Both the position numbers and the translations under genes were made by a program. The notes under the pieces are model-generated. The model made no database searches and had not been told where the DNA came from. It saw only the letters and a list, made by a program, of their open reading frames with translations. This document shows positions 47,667 through 58,344 of a stretch of 64,000 nucleotides of DNA, piece by piece (within the stretch, counting starts at the first letter, position 1; each line of letters starts with the position of its first letter). The stretch is from Mesorhizobium zhangyense (GTDB taxonomy: Bacteria > Pseudomonadota > Alphaproteobacteria > Rhizobiales > Rhizobiaceae): NCBI RefSeq assembly GCF_011045115.1, contig NZ_JAAKZG010000005.1:248001-312000 (forward strand), in the 5' to 3' direction.

Positions 47667-49028
47667 TTAAGCTTTAGCTTTGTGGCCTCGCCATGGCGAA
47701 GCGGGCAGGGGTGCAGCGCCCAGCAGTGCAATGACGGCGCGGGCCGGCTCAAGATCGAAAGCCGGCAGAAAACGCGCCCACGGGGCCGCCACCGGCATCG
47801 CCTTGAGCCCTCGCAAAGCGGCGTCCGCTGCAATCCGGCCGAGGCATTCTTCACCCCGCCACAGCGCCGGTTCGGCGGCCAAGGCAGAGCGGACAAGGCT
47901 TGCCGGCAGGTTTTCCGTCTGTGTCGTCAAGGACTTGGCCTGCAATGCGCCGAGCGGTGCGACGGTGACGCCGTCGATCGAAGCGGCGCGCAAGATGCGG
48001 TAGCGCCCGTCCCAGATCATCCCGTCATCGGGCATCGATGGGGCAGGTAGGCCGCGCGCCTCGCGGTGGAGAAAAATGCCGATCCGCCGCTTGTCGATCA
48101 CCGTCCGCGACAATGTGGCGCAAAAAGTGTCTCGCGAAAGATTGCCGAAAAGTTCCGCAGAACGAGCCTCGTCGGGCAGGAAAGGCGTGCCGCCGACGAC
48201 CGCTAGCAAGGTGCGCAGCGCGTAGATGGCGGCATCGCGGGTTTTGGGTGCTGCGAAATCGCGGTCGAGACGCAAGAGTCCGGGTGCCGGCCGGCTGGCA
48301 AAAGCGCCGATCAGGGCGGCTGCTTCGGCTCCAAGACGCATACGTTCGCCGGCAGCGTCGGTGGCGATCTCCAGTGCTTCGGCAACCCGCTCGCCGTCCT
48401 GTCTTAGCTCTGCCCGCATGCGTGGACGCTCGAAAAGCTCGTTGGTGTTGGTCGGGTCCTCCAGCCACGTCACGCCTTGTGTGCGCAGAAAATTGCGCAA
48501 GGCTTCGCGGCGTGTGGCGAGCAGGGGCCGGGCGATCCAGACGTGGCAATCGAACAGGGTCGCCGGCGCCATGCCGGCCAGCCCGCGCCCGTCGTCCTGG
48601 CGCGCCTTACGCATCAGCACCGTCTCGGCCTGGTCATCGGCGGTGTGGCCGGTGAGGATCAGGTCTGTGCCTTCGAGCTTTGCCGCCTGCGCCAGCAGCC
48701 CGTAGCGCGCCTCGCGGGCGGCGGCGGGAATGCCGGCCGCTGGCTTCTCGCCCGTCCATGTCATGGTGCGGTGGGCGATGCCATGGCGGGCGGCGAGCTG
48801 TGCCACCTCATCGGCCTCGGCGGCCGAGCCCGGCCGCAAGGCGTGATCGACGGTCACTGCCACCAGCCGGATCGCGGGGGCGGTCCGGTCGAGAAAGGAT
48901 TTTGCCAGGAGAAGGAGGGCGAGGGAGTCGCTGCCGCCGGAAACCGCTGCGATCAGCGCGCGGCGGGGCGCGACATCAAAATTCGAGAATAGCTGAAGCG
49001 GGTCGACGCCCACCGGAGCGGTCAGCAC
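47667..49028 (-). CDS. tilS: tRNA(Ile)-lysidine synthase
   Basis: A 453-residue enzyme that modifies C34 of tRNA-Ile(CAU) to lysidine. PP-loop motif SGGSDS lies at residues ~30-35, with [17 protein letters not shown] and [17 protein letters not shown]. The start is GTG 49028, overlapping the cpoB stop by 7 bp; GTG 49013 is an alternative. The frame stays open to 49274 but that is within cpoB. Confidence 0.94.
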   Translation of the reverse strand: MLTAPVGVDPLQLFSNFDVAPRRALIAAVSGGSDSLALLLLAKSFLDRTAPAIRLVAVTVDHALRPGSAAEADEVAQLAARHGIAHRTMTWTGEKPAAGIPAAAREARYGLLAQAAKLEGTDLILTGHTADDQAETVLMRKARQDDGRGLAGMAPATLFDCHVWIARPLLATRREALRNFLRTQGVTWLEDPTNTNELFERPRMRAELRQDGERVAEALEIATDAAGERMRLGAEAAALIGAFASRPAPGLLRLDRDFAAPKTRDAAIYALRTLLAVVGGTPFLPDEARSAELFGNLSRDTFCATLSRTVIDKRRIGIFLHREARGLPAPSMPDDGMIWDGRYRILRAASIDGVTVAPLGALQAKSLTTQTENLPASLVRSALAAEPALWRGEECLGRIAADAALRGLKAMPVAAPWARFLPAFDLEPARAVIALLGAAPLPASPWRGHKAKA

Positions 49029-50089
49029 GCGGCAAGCGCCTGTTCCTGCTTGATGCGCTCCTTGAGGGCGCCGGAAACTTCGGGGTAGCGCTTGCCGATC
49101 TCGCCGAAGGTGGCGCAGGCAACGTCGCGCTGATGCAGGCCGACCAGCGAGACGCCGAGCTTGAACAGCATGTCGGGCGCTTTCTTGGCCTTGGGGAATT
49201 CCTTGTTGGCGGCGAGGAAGATTTCGGCCGCATCGCGATATTTCTGCTGCCCGAGCAGGGCCTCGCCAAGCCAATAGCGCGAATCAGCGGTCTTGGGGTC
49301 GGCCGGGAAACGCGCAATGTGATCGCGGAAGCCGGATTCCGCCGTGCTGTAGTCGCCCGAAAGAATGAACTGGTAGGAGTTGCGGTAGACTTCGTCCGGA
49401 TCGTCGGTCGCGGGCAATGCTGCAACGACCGCGCCGTTCGAAGGTGCCGCGTCGTTGTTGGCGGGGGCGTCCAGGTCGCTGCCGCCGACGGAAGCCTGGT
49501 CACCGACGCTGCCGCTGGTGACGTTGCCGTCGGCGTCAAAGGTGATCGTGCCGAAGGTCGTCGGCGCTTTCCCGGTTCCGTTTCCGGGCGGGGTGGTGCC
49601 GCCGCCGTTCTCGCCGATGACCTGCTCGACGCTTTCCGATGACGAACCGCCGGTGGCGGCGGTCGTCTGCTTGTCGGAAGACGTCGCGGAATTCTCCGCG
49701 ACGCTTCTGTTTGTCTTGCCCGAGCCGGCGTCCGACTTCTTCTTGCCTTCGAGTTCCTGGAAGCGGAACTCGTTGTCTTCCTGCATCTTGCGGAGCTGTT
49801 CCTGCATCTGCAGGATCTGGAAGTTGAGTTCCTCGACCTTGCCGTTCAGCGAACGGATCTGCTCTTCGAGGCCGCTGACGCGCGGGTCGCCGGCCTGTGC
49901 GACCTGATACGTGCCGCTGCTGCTGCGGTTGCCGAAAACCCCCGGCAGGCCCGCGGCCGGCGATGGTGTGGAAATACTCGCGCCGTCGCTTCTGCCCGGG
50001 CCGTGCCCCGGTCCGGCATCACGCGCAAAAGCCGCGCCTGAAAGCAATAGCACGGCAAGTGTGCCGCTCAGGATGGATCGAAAATACAT
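49022..50089 (-). CDS. cpoB: Tol-Pal associated periplasmic TPR protein CpoB/YbgF
   Basis: A 355-residue periplasmic protein. Signal peptide of ~22 residues ([10 protein letters not shown]), a coiled coil ([40 protein letters not shown]) at ~50-95, a Gly/Ser/Thr-rich linker, and a C-terminal TPR domain of ~120 residues ([24 protein letters not shown]). It coordinates Tol-Pal with peptidoglycan synthesis. Start at 50089 after GAGAGGC. Confidence 0.93.
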   Translation of the reverse strand: MYFRSILSGTLAVLLLSGAAFARDAGPGHGPGRSDGASISTPSPAAGLPGVFGNRSSSGTYQVAQAGDPRVSGLEEQIRSLNGKVEELNFQILQMQEQLRKMQEDNEFRFQELEGKKKSDAGSGKTNRSVAENSATSSDKQTTAATGGSSSESVEQVIGENGGGTTPPGNGTGKAPTTFGTITFDADGNVTSGSVGDQASVGGSDLDAPANNDAAPSNGAVVAALPATDDPDEVYRNSYQFILSGDYSTAESGFRDHIARFPADPKTADSRYWLGEALLGQQKYRDAAEIFLAANKEFPKAKKAPDMLFKLGVSLVGLHQRDVACATFGEIGKRYPEVSGALKERIKQEQALAAC

Positions 50090-50191
50090 GTGCCTCTCGC
50101 CATTGAAAAACGGGAAATCGCGCGGTTGCGCACCGCCTTTTATCAGGGAGCGAGACTTCGGCCAAATTTTGTTTGCAAAATGTGGCAATGA

Positions 50192-50217
50192 AAAAGGCGG
50201 CCCTTGAGCCGCCTTTC
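50192..50217 (-). terminator. Hairpin AAAGGCGGC/GCCGCCTTT in the pal-cpoB gap
   Basis: AAAGGCGGC-CCTTGAGC-type stem on the minus strand between pal and cpoB. It could lower expression of cpoB-tilS-ftsH relative to tol-pal. Confidence 0.7.
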
Positions 50218-50256
50218 CAAAACAGGTGTTGCTAATTTACCGCGTGTAGCGGGATC

Positions 50257-50316
50257 AGGCTTTCTGCTTGCGCATGATCTTGTCCGTAAAGTCTGCAACT
50301 TTACGGGATCAAGCGC
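50257..50316. repeat. Rhizobiales palindrome (TTGCGCATGATC...CCGTAAAGT/ACTTTACGG), R4
   Basis: GCTTGCGCATGATCTTGTCCGTAAAG-type unit in two pieces with a 9 bp stem CCGTAAAGT/ACTTTACGG, immediately after the pal stop. This resembles a widely scattered intergenic repeat of rhizobia. Confidence 0.6.
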
Positions 50317-50823
50317 TTAGCTGCCGGCTCCGCCCAGCGTGGTAACGGCGCGACGGTTCTGCGACCAGCAGGAGATGTCGTCGCAGACTGCGACCGGGCG
50401 TTCCTTGCCGTAGGAAATCGTCTTCAGGCGGTTCGAGGCGACGCCACGGGCGACGAGGAAGTCACGGGTAGCGGCGGCGCGGCGTGCACCGAGCGCCAGG
50501 TTGTATTCGCGGGTGCCGCGCTCGTCGGCATGGCCTTCGACGACGATGGCGTAGTTGCCGTACTTGTTAAGCCACTGTGCCTGACGGCTCAGGATGCCCT
50601 GCGCGTCGGCGCGGATCGACGAGGAGTCGGTATCGAAGAAGATACGGTCGCCGACATTGACGGTGAAGTCCTGGGCCGAGCCAGGCGTTGCAGCGCCCGC
50701 GCCGCCCAGTCCGAGATCGGCAGCACTGTTCGGGGTTTTCTTGGAAGCACAGCCGGCGATAGCCAGCGACATCATCAAGGCGATGACCACAGGGTTGGTT
50801 GCTAGTTTAGCGATGCGGCGCAT
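50317..50823 (-). CDS. pal: Peptidoglycan-associated lipoprotein
   Basis: A 168-residue lipoprotein with lipobox AIAG-Cys25, then a Gly/Ala-rich linker and the OmpA-like peptidoglycan-binding domain (IFFDTDSSSIRADAQGIL, VVEGHADERGTREYNLALGARRA). It anchors the outer membrane to peptidoglycan and binds TolB. It sits between tolB and cpoB. Confidence 0.97.
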   Translation of the reverse strand: MRRIAKLATNPVVIALMMSLAIAGCASKKTPNSAADLGLGGAGAATPGSAQDFTVNVGDRIFFDTDSSSIRADAQGILSRQAQWLNKYGNYAIVVEGHADERGTREYNLALGARRAAATRDFLVARGVASNRLKTISYGKERPVAVCDDISCWSQNRRAVTTLGGAGS

Positions 50824-50990
50824 CCCGCCTCTCCTTCGTATTCGAGTGATTTCGTTGATCGATCAGTAACCACATCGCAGTTAACCGGCGGTCAAGAAAC
50901 AGGGTTAATGATTGGTTGCCGACGCCCGTCCGCGTTCGGCACACGACCCACATTTCATTTCCCGCGCACCGTAGGCCGAAATGCGGCGGA

Positions 50991-51019
50991 AACGCGGCGA
51001 TCCTATGAACCGCCGCGTT
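50991..51019 (-). terminator. Dyad after tolB, possible terminator
   Basis: AACGCGGCG...CGCCGCGTT with an 11-base loop, 16 bp after the tolB stop. No U-tract, so it may act as an mRNA-stabilising hairpin instead. Confidence 0.5.
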
Positions 51020-51034
51020 CTGAAGGCTTTCGCT

Positions 51035-52351
51035 CTATTCGAGAAGCGGCGACCAGGCTGGGTCAGAGCCGAAATTCGCCGTCGGAATGGCCTGTTCGTT
51101 GCGGCCGGTCAGGTCGATCGAGTGGAGCTTCGGTCCGCCGGCACCTGCCGCATCGCGGAAGAACATCAGCACGCGGCCGTTGGGCGCCCAGGTCGGGCCT
51201 TCCTGCTGGAAGCCCGAGGAAAGAATACGCTCGCCCGAACCGTCGGTCTTCATCACGCCGATCTGGAACTGGCCGCCGGCCTGCTTGGTGAAGGCGATCA
51301 GGTCGCCGCGCGGCGACCATACCGGCGTCGAATAGGTGCCGTCGCCGAAGGAGATGCGGGTCTGGCCGGAGCCGTCCGCGCCCATGACGTAGATCTGCGG
51401 GCGGCCGCCGCGGTCGGAGGTGAAGACGACCTTGGAGCCGTCCGGCGAATAGGACGGCGAAGTGTCGATCGAGTTCGAATTGGTCAGGCGCGTGGTGGTG
51501 CGGCTGCGGAGGTCCATGGCAAAGACGTTGGAATTGCCGTCGTCGCGCAGCAGGCTCATGATGACCTTCTGGCCGTCAGGCGAGAAGCGCGGGGCGAAGG
51601 TCATGCCGGGGAAATTGCCGACGAGTTCGCGCTGGCCGGTCTCGATCTGCAGCAGATAGACCTGCGGCTGGCCGCTCTCATAGGACATGTAGGTGATTTC
51701 CTGGCGCGTCGGCGAGAAGCGCGGCGTCAGCACGATCGAGCGGCCATCGGACAGGTAGCGGATGTTCGCGCCGTCCTGGTCCATGATGGCGAGGCGCTTC
51801 TTGCGCTGGTTCTTCGCGCCCGATTCGTCGATGAAGACGACGCGGGTGTCGAAATAACCCTTCTCACCTGTCAGGCGCTCATAAATGGCGTCGGCGATGA
51901 TGTGGGCGACGCGGCGCGAATTTGCCCGCGAGGAGAAGAACTGCTCGCCGATGAGCTGCTGGCCGGCAAAGGTGTCCCACAGCCGGAACTCCGCCTTCAG
52001 CCTGCCGTCCGCTTCCTGGGTGACCCGGCCAGTGACGAGCGCCTGCGCGTTGATGACCTTCCAGTCCTCGAAGCGCGGGGCGGCGTCCGGATTGGAGATC
52101 TTTTCGATGAAAGCGCCCTTGTCGATCGGCGCGAACAGGCCGGAACGCTTGAGGTCGGCTGCGACGATGCCCGAAATCTCGGCGCCGACGGCGTCACCCG
52201 ACAGGAAGTCGGTGATGGCGACCGGCAGCGGCTCGACGGTGCCCTTGTTGACGTCGATCTCGACCAGCGCATGGGCCGGCAGAGTGGCGACCGCGCTCAG
52301 CCCCGTGGCAAGCGCGCCCATCAGCATGATCGTCTTGAAAAAATTCTTCAT
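51035..52351 (-). CDS. tolB: Tol-Pal system protein TolB
   Basis: A 438-residue periplasmic protein with a signal peptide (PAHA-LVEID). An N-terminal alpha/beta domain is followed by a six-bladed beta-propeller with WD40-like PD40 repeats: [85 protein letters not shown]. It links TolA and Pal. Start follows GGCCGAACTTC. Confidence 0.97.
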   Translation of the reverse strand: MKNFFKTIMLMGALATGLSAVATLPAHALVEIDVNKGTVEPLPVAITDFLSGDAVGAEISGIVAADLKRSGLFAPIDKGAFIEKISNPDAAPRFEDWKVINAQALVTGRVTQEADGRLKAEFRLWDTFAGQQLIGEQFFSSRANSRRVAHIIADAIYERLTGEKGYFDTRVVFIDESGAKNQRKKRLAIMDQDGANIRYLSDGRSIVLTPRFSPTRQEITYMSYESGQPQVYLLQIETGQRELVGNFPGMTFAPRFSPDGQKVIMSLLRDDGNSNVFAMDLRSRTTTRLTNSNSIDTSPSYSPDGSKVVFTSDRGGRPQIYVMGADGSGQTRISFGDGTYSTPVWSPRGDLIAFTKQAGGQFQIGVMKTDGSGERILSSGFQQEGPTWAPNGRVLMFFRDAAGAGGPKLHSIDLTGRNEQAIPTANFGSDPAWSPLLE

Positions 52352-52389
52352 GAAGTTCGGCCTCTTTGGTCCAGATGCGCGGATGTGGG

Positions 52390-53454
52390 TCAGAACATCT
52401 CGCTGGGGTCGAAATTGACGATGACGTCAGCCCAGGCGTCATACTTATCGGCGGGAAGATTGTAGGGGGAGCAGCGCGAGACGGCGCGGCGGGCCGCTTC
52501 TGCGGCTGCGCGTTCGACGCCGGAGCTGCCGCCGCCGGAAATGATCTCCGGGCTGCCTTCCAGCGCGCCGGAGCGGTCGAGCTTGAACTTGACCGAAACC
52601 TTCAGCGTGTCGCCGTCGAGCGCGCCGGCTGGAATGTTCCAGCAGCGCTGCACCTGGCCGCGCAGCGCGTCCATTTCGCTCATCGACAGTTTCGAGCCGC
52701 CGGTGGTCTTTTCGCCGCCCAGCGATGCCTGTTCGGTCGAGCGCTTGGCGCCGCCGCCGGAAGCCTTGTCCTTGTTGAGGAGCGCTGCGACTTCGTCGGC
52801 GTTGAACGACTTTTCCGTCGATTTCGGCTTGGCGGCTGCTTCCTTGGCCGGCTTTTCCGCTTCCTTGCGGTCGGGCGTCTTTGCCGTCTGGGCCTGCGGC
52901 GGCTGCGGCTTGGCGGCCGGCGAGGGCGCGGTATTCGGCAACTGTACCGTCTCGGCGTCGGGCTTCTCGGCCGCGATCGTCTCGGCGACCGGGTCCGGCT
53001 TCACTTCCTGCTTGGGCTGCGGCTGCGGCGTCACTTCCGTGGCGGGCACCGGCGTCGGCTTGGGCTCTTCCTGCTTGACCGGCTCGGGCTTGGGCTGTTC
53101 GGGCGCAGGCTTAGGCGTCGGTTCGGGCGAGGGCGGCGGCGCGTCGGCTGCTTCCACCGGCTTGGGCTTGGCTTCCGGCGTCACCTTCTTGTCGGTGTCG
53201 ACGCTGTTTTCGCCGACCTTCTGCGCGTCCGGCACGATGTCGGGGCGCTGCGTCGGCTTGGGCGCAGGCTTTTCGTTCACCGCGGCGGTCTTGTCGCCCT
53301 GCTGGATCTGGGTGATTTCCTCGATCGGAATGATGTCGACCGGAAACGCCTCGACATCGGCGACCTCAAGGGCGCTCGGTGCCGACAGCGTCAGCAGGCC
53401 GAAGGTGAGGACCGCGGCATGCAGGACAACCGATGTGGTGAGACCGGCCTTCAT
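52390..53454 (-). CDS. tolA: Tol-Pal system protein TolA
   Basis: A 354-residue protein: short cytoplasmic start, one span ([17 protein letters not shown]), a long Pro/Glu/Lys-rich periplasmic arm, and the TolA C-terminal domain ([37 protein letters not shown]) with a Cys pair. It carries energy from TolQR to TolB/Pal. The low-complexity arm is longer in Pro-Lys than in enterics. Confidence 0.93.
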   Translation of the reverse strand: MKAGLTTSVVLHAAVLTFGLLTLSAPSALEVADVEAFPVDIIPIEEITQIQQGDKTAAVNEKPAPKPTQRPDIVPDAQKVGENSVDTDKKVTPEAKPKPVEAADAPPPSPEPTPKPAPEQPKPEPVKQEEPKPTPVPATEVTPQPQPKQEVKPDPVAETIAAEKPDAETVQLPNTAPSPAAKPQPPQAQTAKTPDRKEAEKPAKEAAAKPKSTEKSFNADEVAALLNKDKASGGGAKRSTEQASLGGEKTTGGSKLSMSEMDALRGQVQRCWNIPAGALDGDTLKVSVKFKLDRSGALEGSPEIISGGGSSGVERAAAEAARRAVSRCSPYNLPADKYDAWADVIVNFDPSEMF

Positions 53455-53460
53455 CGAATT

Positions 53461-53919
53461 CTACTGGTCCTGTTCCTGCAGCGTCACAAGGCCGATCTTG
53501 GTGTAGCCGGCCGCCTGGATACGGGCCATCACCCGCATCACCGTGCCGTAGTCGGCGGTCTTGTCGCCACGCACGTAGATGCGTTCCTCATAGCCGGCCT
53601 GCGCGATCGCGCCGAGCTTGGGCACCAGTTCCTCGATCGGGATCTCGGTTTCCTGGATGTGGATCTGGCCGGCCTGGTTGATCGAGATGGTGATCGGCTG
53701 GGTTTCGGAATTCAGCGCCTTGGCCTGCGTTTCCGGCAGGTCGATCGGCACGCCGACGGTCATCAGCGGGGCTGCCACCATGAAGATGATGAGCAGCACC
53801 AGCATGACGTCGACGAAAGGCGTGACGTTGATTTCGGACATCAGGCCGTGATGGCGGCCGCGCCGCCTGTGGCCGCGCCCGCCGCGTCCGCCTCCCGCCG
53901 CTCCTACAGACATTCCCAT
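53461..53919 (-). CDS. tolR: Tol-Pal system protein TolR
   Basis: A 152-residue ExbD/TolR protein with a basic Gly/Arg/His-rich N-terminus (GGRGGRGHRRRGRHH), one span with the proton-path Asp (EINVTPFVDVMLVLLIIFMVAAP) and a periplasmic domain. It uses proton-motive force with TolQ. Six bases separate it from tolA. Confidence 0.96.
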   Translation of the reverse strand: MGMSVGAAGGGRGGRGHRRRGRHHGLMSEINVTPFVDVMLVLLIIFMVAAPLMTVGVPIDLPETQAKALNSETQPITISINQAGQIHIQETEIPIEELVPKLGAIAQAGYEERIYVRGDKTADYGTVMRVMARIQAAGYTKIGLVTLQEQDQ

Positions 53920-53931
53920 GATTGCTCTACC

Positions 53932-54642
53932 TCAGGCCTTGGCCGCGACTTTTTCATCGATTTGGCGCGAGAGTATGGCGGAGAACTCATCCGCGAACCC
54001 TTCCATACGCACCGCGATCTTGCTCGCGTCCGATGACAGCTTGTTGTAGGCGATGACCGCCGGGATAGCGGCGAGCAGGCCGATAGCGGTAGCCAGCAGC
54101 GCTTCGGCGATGCCGGGGGCGACGACGGCGAGGTTGGTCGATTTCGATCCGGCGATGGCCTGGAACGAAGTCATGATGCCGACCACGGTGCCGAACAGGC
54201 CGATGAAGGGGGCTGCCGAACCGATGGTGGCGAGGAAGCCGAGCCGGCCTTCCAGGCGTTCCATCTCGCGGGTCAGCGCCAGGTCCATCGCCTTGTCGAT
54301 GCGGGTCTGGAGGCCGAGCGGCGCCTTTGCGCCCTTCTCGAAACTCTTCTTCCATTCGCGCATGGCGGCAACGAAGATCGCGCCCATGCCGGTGGTCTTG
54401 CGGTCCGACAGCGTACGGTAAAGCTCTTCCAGCGACTGTCCCGACCAGAATATCTGCTCGAAGCGGTTCAGCGCCGCGCGCATCCGGCCATAGGCGACGA
54501 TCTTGTCGACGACGATCGCCCAGGTCCAGACGGAAGCGCCGAGCAGGCCGAGCATGACCAGCTTGACGACCCAGCCGGCCTGCCAGAACAGCGCCCAGAT
54601 AGACAGTTGTGCGCTCGGTTCGGCGAGTGCGAGATTTTCCAT
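53932..54642 (-). CDS. tolQ: Tol-Pal system protein TolQ
   Basis: A 236-residue ExbB/TolQ protein with three spans: residues ~18-40, then GSAAPFIGLFGTVVGIMTSF and EALLATAIGLLAAIPAVIAYN. The start at 54642 follows AAGGACTGTCTTATC. It opens the operon tolQRAB-pal-cpoB and forms the proton channel with TolR. Confidence 0.96.
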   Translation of the reverse strand: MENLALAEPSAQLSIWALFWQAGWVVKLVMLGLLGASVWTWAIVVDKIVAYGRMRAALNRFEQIFWSGQSLEELYRTLSDRKTTGMGAIFVAAMREWKKSFEKGAKAPLGLQTRIDKAMDLALTREMERLEGRLGFLATIGSAAPFIGLFGTVVGIMTSFQAIAGSKSTNLAVVAPGIAEALLATAIGLLAAIPAVIAYNKLSSDASKIAVRMEGFADEFSAILSRQIDEKVAAKA

Positions 54643-54905
54643 GATAAGACAGTCCTTAATATTTCCGGGCGCCGCTCGCGGCCCGCCCTTGCGCATCATC
54701 CCATGTGGTCCGTTCGCGCGAAGCTTCCGGAAGTACCCCAAAATGCGCCGTTACCCGGCCTTTTCAGGGCGAAATTTGGTCAAAGGAAGGCGTTAAAAAA
54801 AGACGCATTCCTAACGATCTTCTTCATGAACTGTTATGGTTAAGGATGAGTTAGTGTTTGAAGCGCGCAAATGCGATGCGTTTTATTTTTCCGCAGGGGC
54901 GTTCT

Positions 54906-55067
54906 TCAGACCGCGTGGCTCAGCAATACGGTGATCCCGATCGCGCCCAGCGCCAGCACCGCCAGCTTCCAGAAGTCGCGCCGCTGCCTGAGGCCCGGCA
55001 AGCCCAGCGGCTTGATGAGCTGAATTGCCATGATGGCTATGATGACGAGCGACAGCGCCTTGGACAT
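54906..55067 (-). CDS. Small two-span membrane protein
   Basis: A 53-residue protein: MSKALSLVIIAIMAIQLIKP, then GLPGLRQRRDFWK and the second span LAVLALGAIGITVLLSHAV. Two hydrophobic segments around a basic turn are clear. The open frame extends to 55337 through the R1b repeat, but the conserved-looking part starts at 55067. It lies between tolQ and prpE; function unknown, and similar mini-proteins occur beside envelope genes in Rhizobiales. Confidence 0.65.
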   Translation of the reverse strand: MSKALSLVIIAIMAIQLIKPLGLPGLRQRRDFWKLAVLALGAIGITVLLSHAV

Positions 55068-55148
55068 GCGCGTGTTTGAGCAGCAATGGGGGTGGCTGTC
55101 AAAGCGGGGATTGCAATAGTAGAGGTGGTGCGCTGGCGGATGCCGTAG

Positions 55149-55302
55149 TTCCCCCTCTCCGTCGCGCTTCGCGCGCCACCTCTCCCCCATTTCATGGGGG
55201 CGAGGAACCGGCACTCGCCGAGGTTCGTGGTATTTCAGAACTTGGGTTCCTCGCCCCGCTTGCGGGGAGAGGTGGCGCGCGAAGCCGAGACGGAGAGGGG
55301 AC
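55149..55302. repeat. R1b composite element, ~155 bp, copy 2 (inverted relative to 45271)
   Basis: The same arms and core as at 45271-45425 but reversed (core ATTTCAGAACTTG). Together they bracket the ftsH-tolQ block. Confidence 0.85.
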
Positions 55303-55420
55303 CTTAAGTGGAGCATTCCACGGGTCAAAAATCCCACATCTATCCCTTAGTCAGATGGACGCCGGCCCTGATCTTCATCTAAGACGCCCACAGTTCTGTC
55401 GCTGCTTGGGAGGTGTTGCG

Positions 55421-57328
55421 ATGCGTTCGCGTTATCATGAAGTCTACGAAAGCTGGGAAAATGACCCGGAGGCATTCTGGGCCGAGGCGGCGCGCGACAT
55501 CGACTGGGTAAAACCGTGGGACAAGGTCTTCGACGCCGAGGCCGGCGTCTATGGCCGCTGGTTTCCAGGCGCCGAATGCAACACCTGCTTCAACGCGGTC
55601 GACCGTCACGTCGCCGGCGGCCGCGCCGGCCAGCTCGCGCTGATCCACGACAGCCCGATCACCGGCACCCAGAAAAAATTCACCTATGCCGAGCTTCTGG
55701 CGGAAGTGACCGCACTCGCCGCCGTGCTCCAGGATCAAGGCGTGGAAAAGGGCGAGCGCGTCATCATCTACATGCCGATGGTGCCGGAAGCGGTGTTCGC
55801 CATGCTCGCCTGCGCCCGCATAGGCGCTGTCCATTCGGTGGTGTTCGGCGGCTTTGCCGCGCGCGAACTCGCGACACGCTTGGACGATGCGACGCCGAAG
55901 TTGATCATCTCCGCTTCCTGCGGCATCGAGCCGGGGCGTGTCGTGGCCTACAAGCCGCTGCTCGACGGCGCCATCGAGCTGGCGCGGCACAAGCCGTCCG
56001 CCTGCATCGTCCTCCAGCGCGAGCAGCTGACCTGCGACCTGATCCCCGGCCGCGATGTCGATTACGCCGAGACGGTCAAAGCTGCGAAAGCCGCCGGCCG
56101 CGAGGTCCCCTGCGTGCCGGTCGCTGCCACCGATCCGCTCTATGTGCTCTACACCTCCGGCACCACCGGCCAGCCCAAGGGCGTCGTGCGCGACAATGGC
56201 GGGCACATGGTGGCGCTGAAATGGTCTATGGAAAACGAATACGGCGTCAAGCCCGGCGAAGTGTTCTGGGCCGCTTCCGATGTCGGCTGGGTGGTCGGCC
56301 ATTCCTACATCGTCTATGCGCCGCTGCTGCACGGCTGCACCACCATCCTGTTCGAGGGCAAGCCGGTCGGCACGCCCGATGCCGGCACCTTCTGGCGGGT
56401 GATTTCCGAGCACGGCGTCGTTGCCCTGTTCACCGCGCCGACCGCCTTCCGCGCCATCAAGGGGCAGGACCCTAAGGGCACGTTCGTGCCGAAATACGAT
56501 TTGTCGAAGTTCCGCACGCTGTTCCTGGCCGGCGAGCGCGCCGACCCGGAAACGATCAAATGGGCCGAGCGCAATCTCAATGTTCCCGTCATCGACCATT
56601 GGTGGCAGACCGAGACCGGCGGGCCGATCAGCCAGAATCCGGTCGGGCTCGGGCAGCTGCCGGTCAAATACGGGTCTCCCGGCGTGCCGATGCCAGGCTA
56701 TGATGTGCAGATACTGGACGATGCCGGCCACCCGGTGGAGCGTGGCACGCTCGGCAATGTCGTGGTCAAGCTGCCGCTGCCGCCCGGCTGCCTGCCGACG
56801 CTGTGGAACGCCGACGAGCGCTTTCGCGAGGCCTATCTCATCGAGTTTCCCGGCTATTACAAAACCGCCGATGCCGGCTATATCGACGATGAGAACTACC
56901 TCTTCATCATGGCGCGCACCGACGACATCATCAACGTCGCCGGCCACCGGCTTTCCACCGGCGGCATGGAGGAGGTGCTGGCCGAGCATCCCGATGTTGC
57001 CGAATGCGCCGTCATCGGCATTGCCGACGCCATGAAGGGGCAGGTGCCCTGCGGCTTCGTCGTGCTCAATGCCGGCGTTTCCCGCGACGCTGCCGAGATC
57101 GAAAAGGAAGTGGTGGCGCTGGTGCGCGATCGCATCGGGCCGGTCGCCGCCTTCCGCATCGTGGTGGCGATCAAGCGCCTGCCCAAGACGCGGTCGGGAA
57201 AAATCCTGCGCGCCACCATGCAGAAGATCGCCGACCGCGAAGAATGGAAGATGCCGGCCACGATCGACGATCCCGCCATCCTTGATGAGATCAAGGCGGT
57301 GCTGAACGCGCGCGGGATCGGCGTCTGA
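55421..57328 (+). CDS. prpE: Propionyl-CoA synthetase
   Basis: A 635-residue acyl-CoA synthetase that activates propionate. The start at 55421 follows GGGAGGTGTTGCG. AMP-binding motif YTSGTTGQPKG, substrate loop WWQTETGGPIS, and the C-terminal lysine in SGKILRATM (acetylation/catalysis). The N-terminus MRSRYHEVYESWENDPEAFWAEAA is typical of PrpE rather than Acs. No 2-methylcitrate genes are adjacent, so propionate may enter the methylmalonyl route elsewhere. Confidence 0.93.
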   Translation: MRSRYHEVYESWENDPEAFWAEAARDIDWVKPWDKVFDAEAGVYGRWFPGAECNTCFNAVDRHVAGGRAGQLALIHDSPITGTQKKFTYAELLAEVTALAAVLQDQGVEKGERVIIYMPMVPEAVFAMLACARIGAVHSVVFGGFAARELATRLDDATPKLIISASCGIEPGRVVAYKPLLDGAIELARHKPSACIVLQREQLTCDLIPGRDVDYAETVKAAKAAGREVPCVPVAATDPLYVLYTSGTTGQPKGVVRDNGGHMVALKWSMENEYGVKPGEVFWAASDVGWVVGHSYIVYAPLLHGCTTILFEGKPVGTPDAGTFWRVISEHGVVALFTAPTAFRAIKGQDPKGTFVPKYDLSKFRTLFLAGERADPETIKWAERNLNVPVIDHWWQTETGGPISQNPVGLGQLPVKYGSPGVPMPGYDVQILDDAGHPVERGTLGNVVVKLPLPPGCLPTLWNADERFREAYLIEFPGYYKTADAGYIDDENYLFIMARTDDIINVAGHRLSTGGMEEVLAEHPDVAECAVIGIADAMKGQVPCGFVVLNAGVSRDAAEIEKEVVALVRDRIGPVAAFRIVVAIKRLPKTRSGKILRATMQKIADREEWKMPATIDDPAILDEIKAVLNARGIGV

Positions 57329-57448
57329 GAGACCGCCCCGCTAACTCTACCCTGCCGGCCATCTGACGCCGAGCGGTTGACCGGGTCTGTCCTTGCGATA
57401 AGTGTCCGTCACAAGCGCCGCTGGACGGCTGACTGACAGGAGAATTCC

Positions 57449-58237
57449 ATGGCCCTTACCGGCAAGACAGCGATCGTAACGGGTGCGGCGGGTGGCATCG
57501 GGCTGGCGATTGCCCAGCGTTTCCTGCATGACGGCGCCCGGGTGATGATCGCCGATGTCGATCACGAGAAGGGCGAAAAGGCCGAACGCGATCTCGCCAA
57601 GCTCGGCAAGGTCCAGTTCGTCAAGGCCGATGTCGGCAAGCGCCTCGACATCCACAATCTGGTCGCCGCCACCATCGACGCCTTCGGCGACATCGACATT
57701 CTCGTCAACAATGCCGGCATCGTCCATGGCGCCGATTTCCTCGACCTCAAGGAAGAAGATTTCGACCGCGTCCTGCAGGTAAATCTGAAGGGTTCCTTCC
57801 TCGCCGGGCAGGCGGTGGCGAGATACATGGTCGAGAAGGTCGGCAATGGCGGATCGCCCGGCTCCATCATCAACATGTCCTCGATCAACGCTGTCGTGGC
57901 CATCGCCAACCAGCTTCCCTATTCGGTGTCGAAGGGCGGCGTGAACCAACTCACCCGGGTCATGGCGCTGTCGCTGGCACCCTACGGCATCCGCGTCAAC
58001 GCCATCGGGCCGGGTTCGATCATGACCGACATGCTGTCCAGCGTGAACAACGATCCCGAAGCGAAGAACCGCATCCTGTCGCGCACGCCGATGGGCCGTG
58101 TCGGCGAGCCGTCGGAAATTGCGGCGATCGCGGCGTTCCTTGCCTCCGACGACGCCAGCTACATCACCGGCCAGACCATCTACGCCGATGGCGGCCGCCT
58201 GCCGCTGAATTATACGGTGCCGGTGAAGGGGGCGTAG
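57449..58237 (+). CDS. Short-chain dehydrogenase/reductase
   Basis: A 262-residue SDR: GAAGGIG (cofactor), NNAG, and the Ser-Tyr-Lys set in NMSSINAVVAIANQLPYSVSKGG. Glucose-1-dehydrogenase-like relatives are common; substrate unknown. Its Asp at ADVDHEKG after beta-2 suggests NAD(H) preference. Start follows CAGGAGAATTCC. It is 120 bp after prpE on the same strand. Confidence 0.88.
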   Translation: MALTGKTAIVTGAAGGIGLAIAQRFLHDGARVMIADVDHEKGEKAERDLAKLGKVQFVKADVGKRLDIHNLVAATIDAFGDIDILVNNAGIVHGADFLDLKEEDFDRVLQVNLKGSFLAGQAVARYMVEKVGNGGSPGSIINMSSINAVVAIANQLPYSVSKGGVNQLTRVMALSLAPYGIRVNAIGPGSIMTDMLSSVNNDPEAKNRILSRTPMGRVGEPSEIAAIAAFLASDDASYITGQTIYADGGRLPLNYTVPVKGA

Positions 58238-58249
58238 GCTTAAGCAAGG

Positions 58250-58286
58250 CCCCTCTCCGGCTCGGCGAAGCCGAGACGGAGAGGGG
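58250..58286 (+). repeat. Short R1-family hairpin after the SDR gene
   Basis: CCCTCTCCG-GCTCGGCGAAGCCGAGA-CGGAGAGGG, a nested double stem that could also end transcription. Confidence 0.7.
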
Positions 58287-58344
58287 GCTGCTTTTGATCG
58301 CCTGAAACGACCGCAACAAACCTTTCCACCAACGCTGCCACCCT

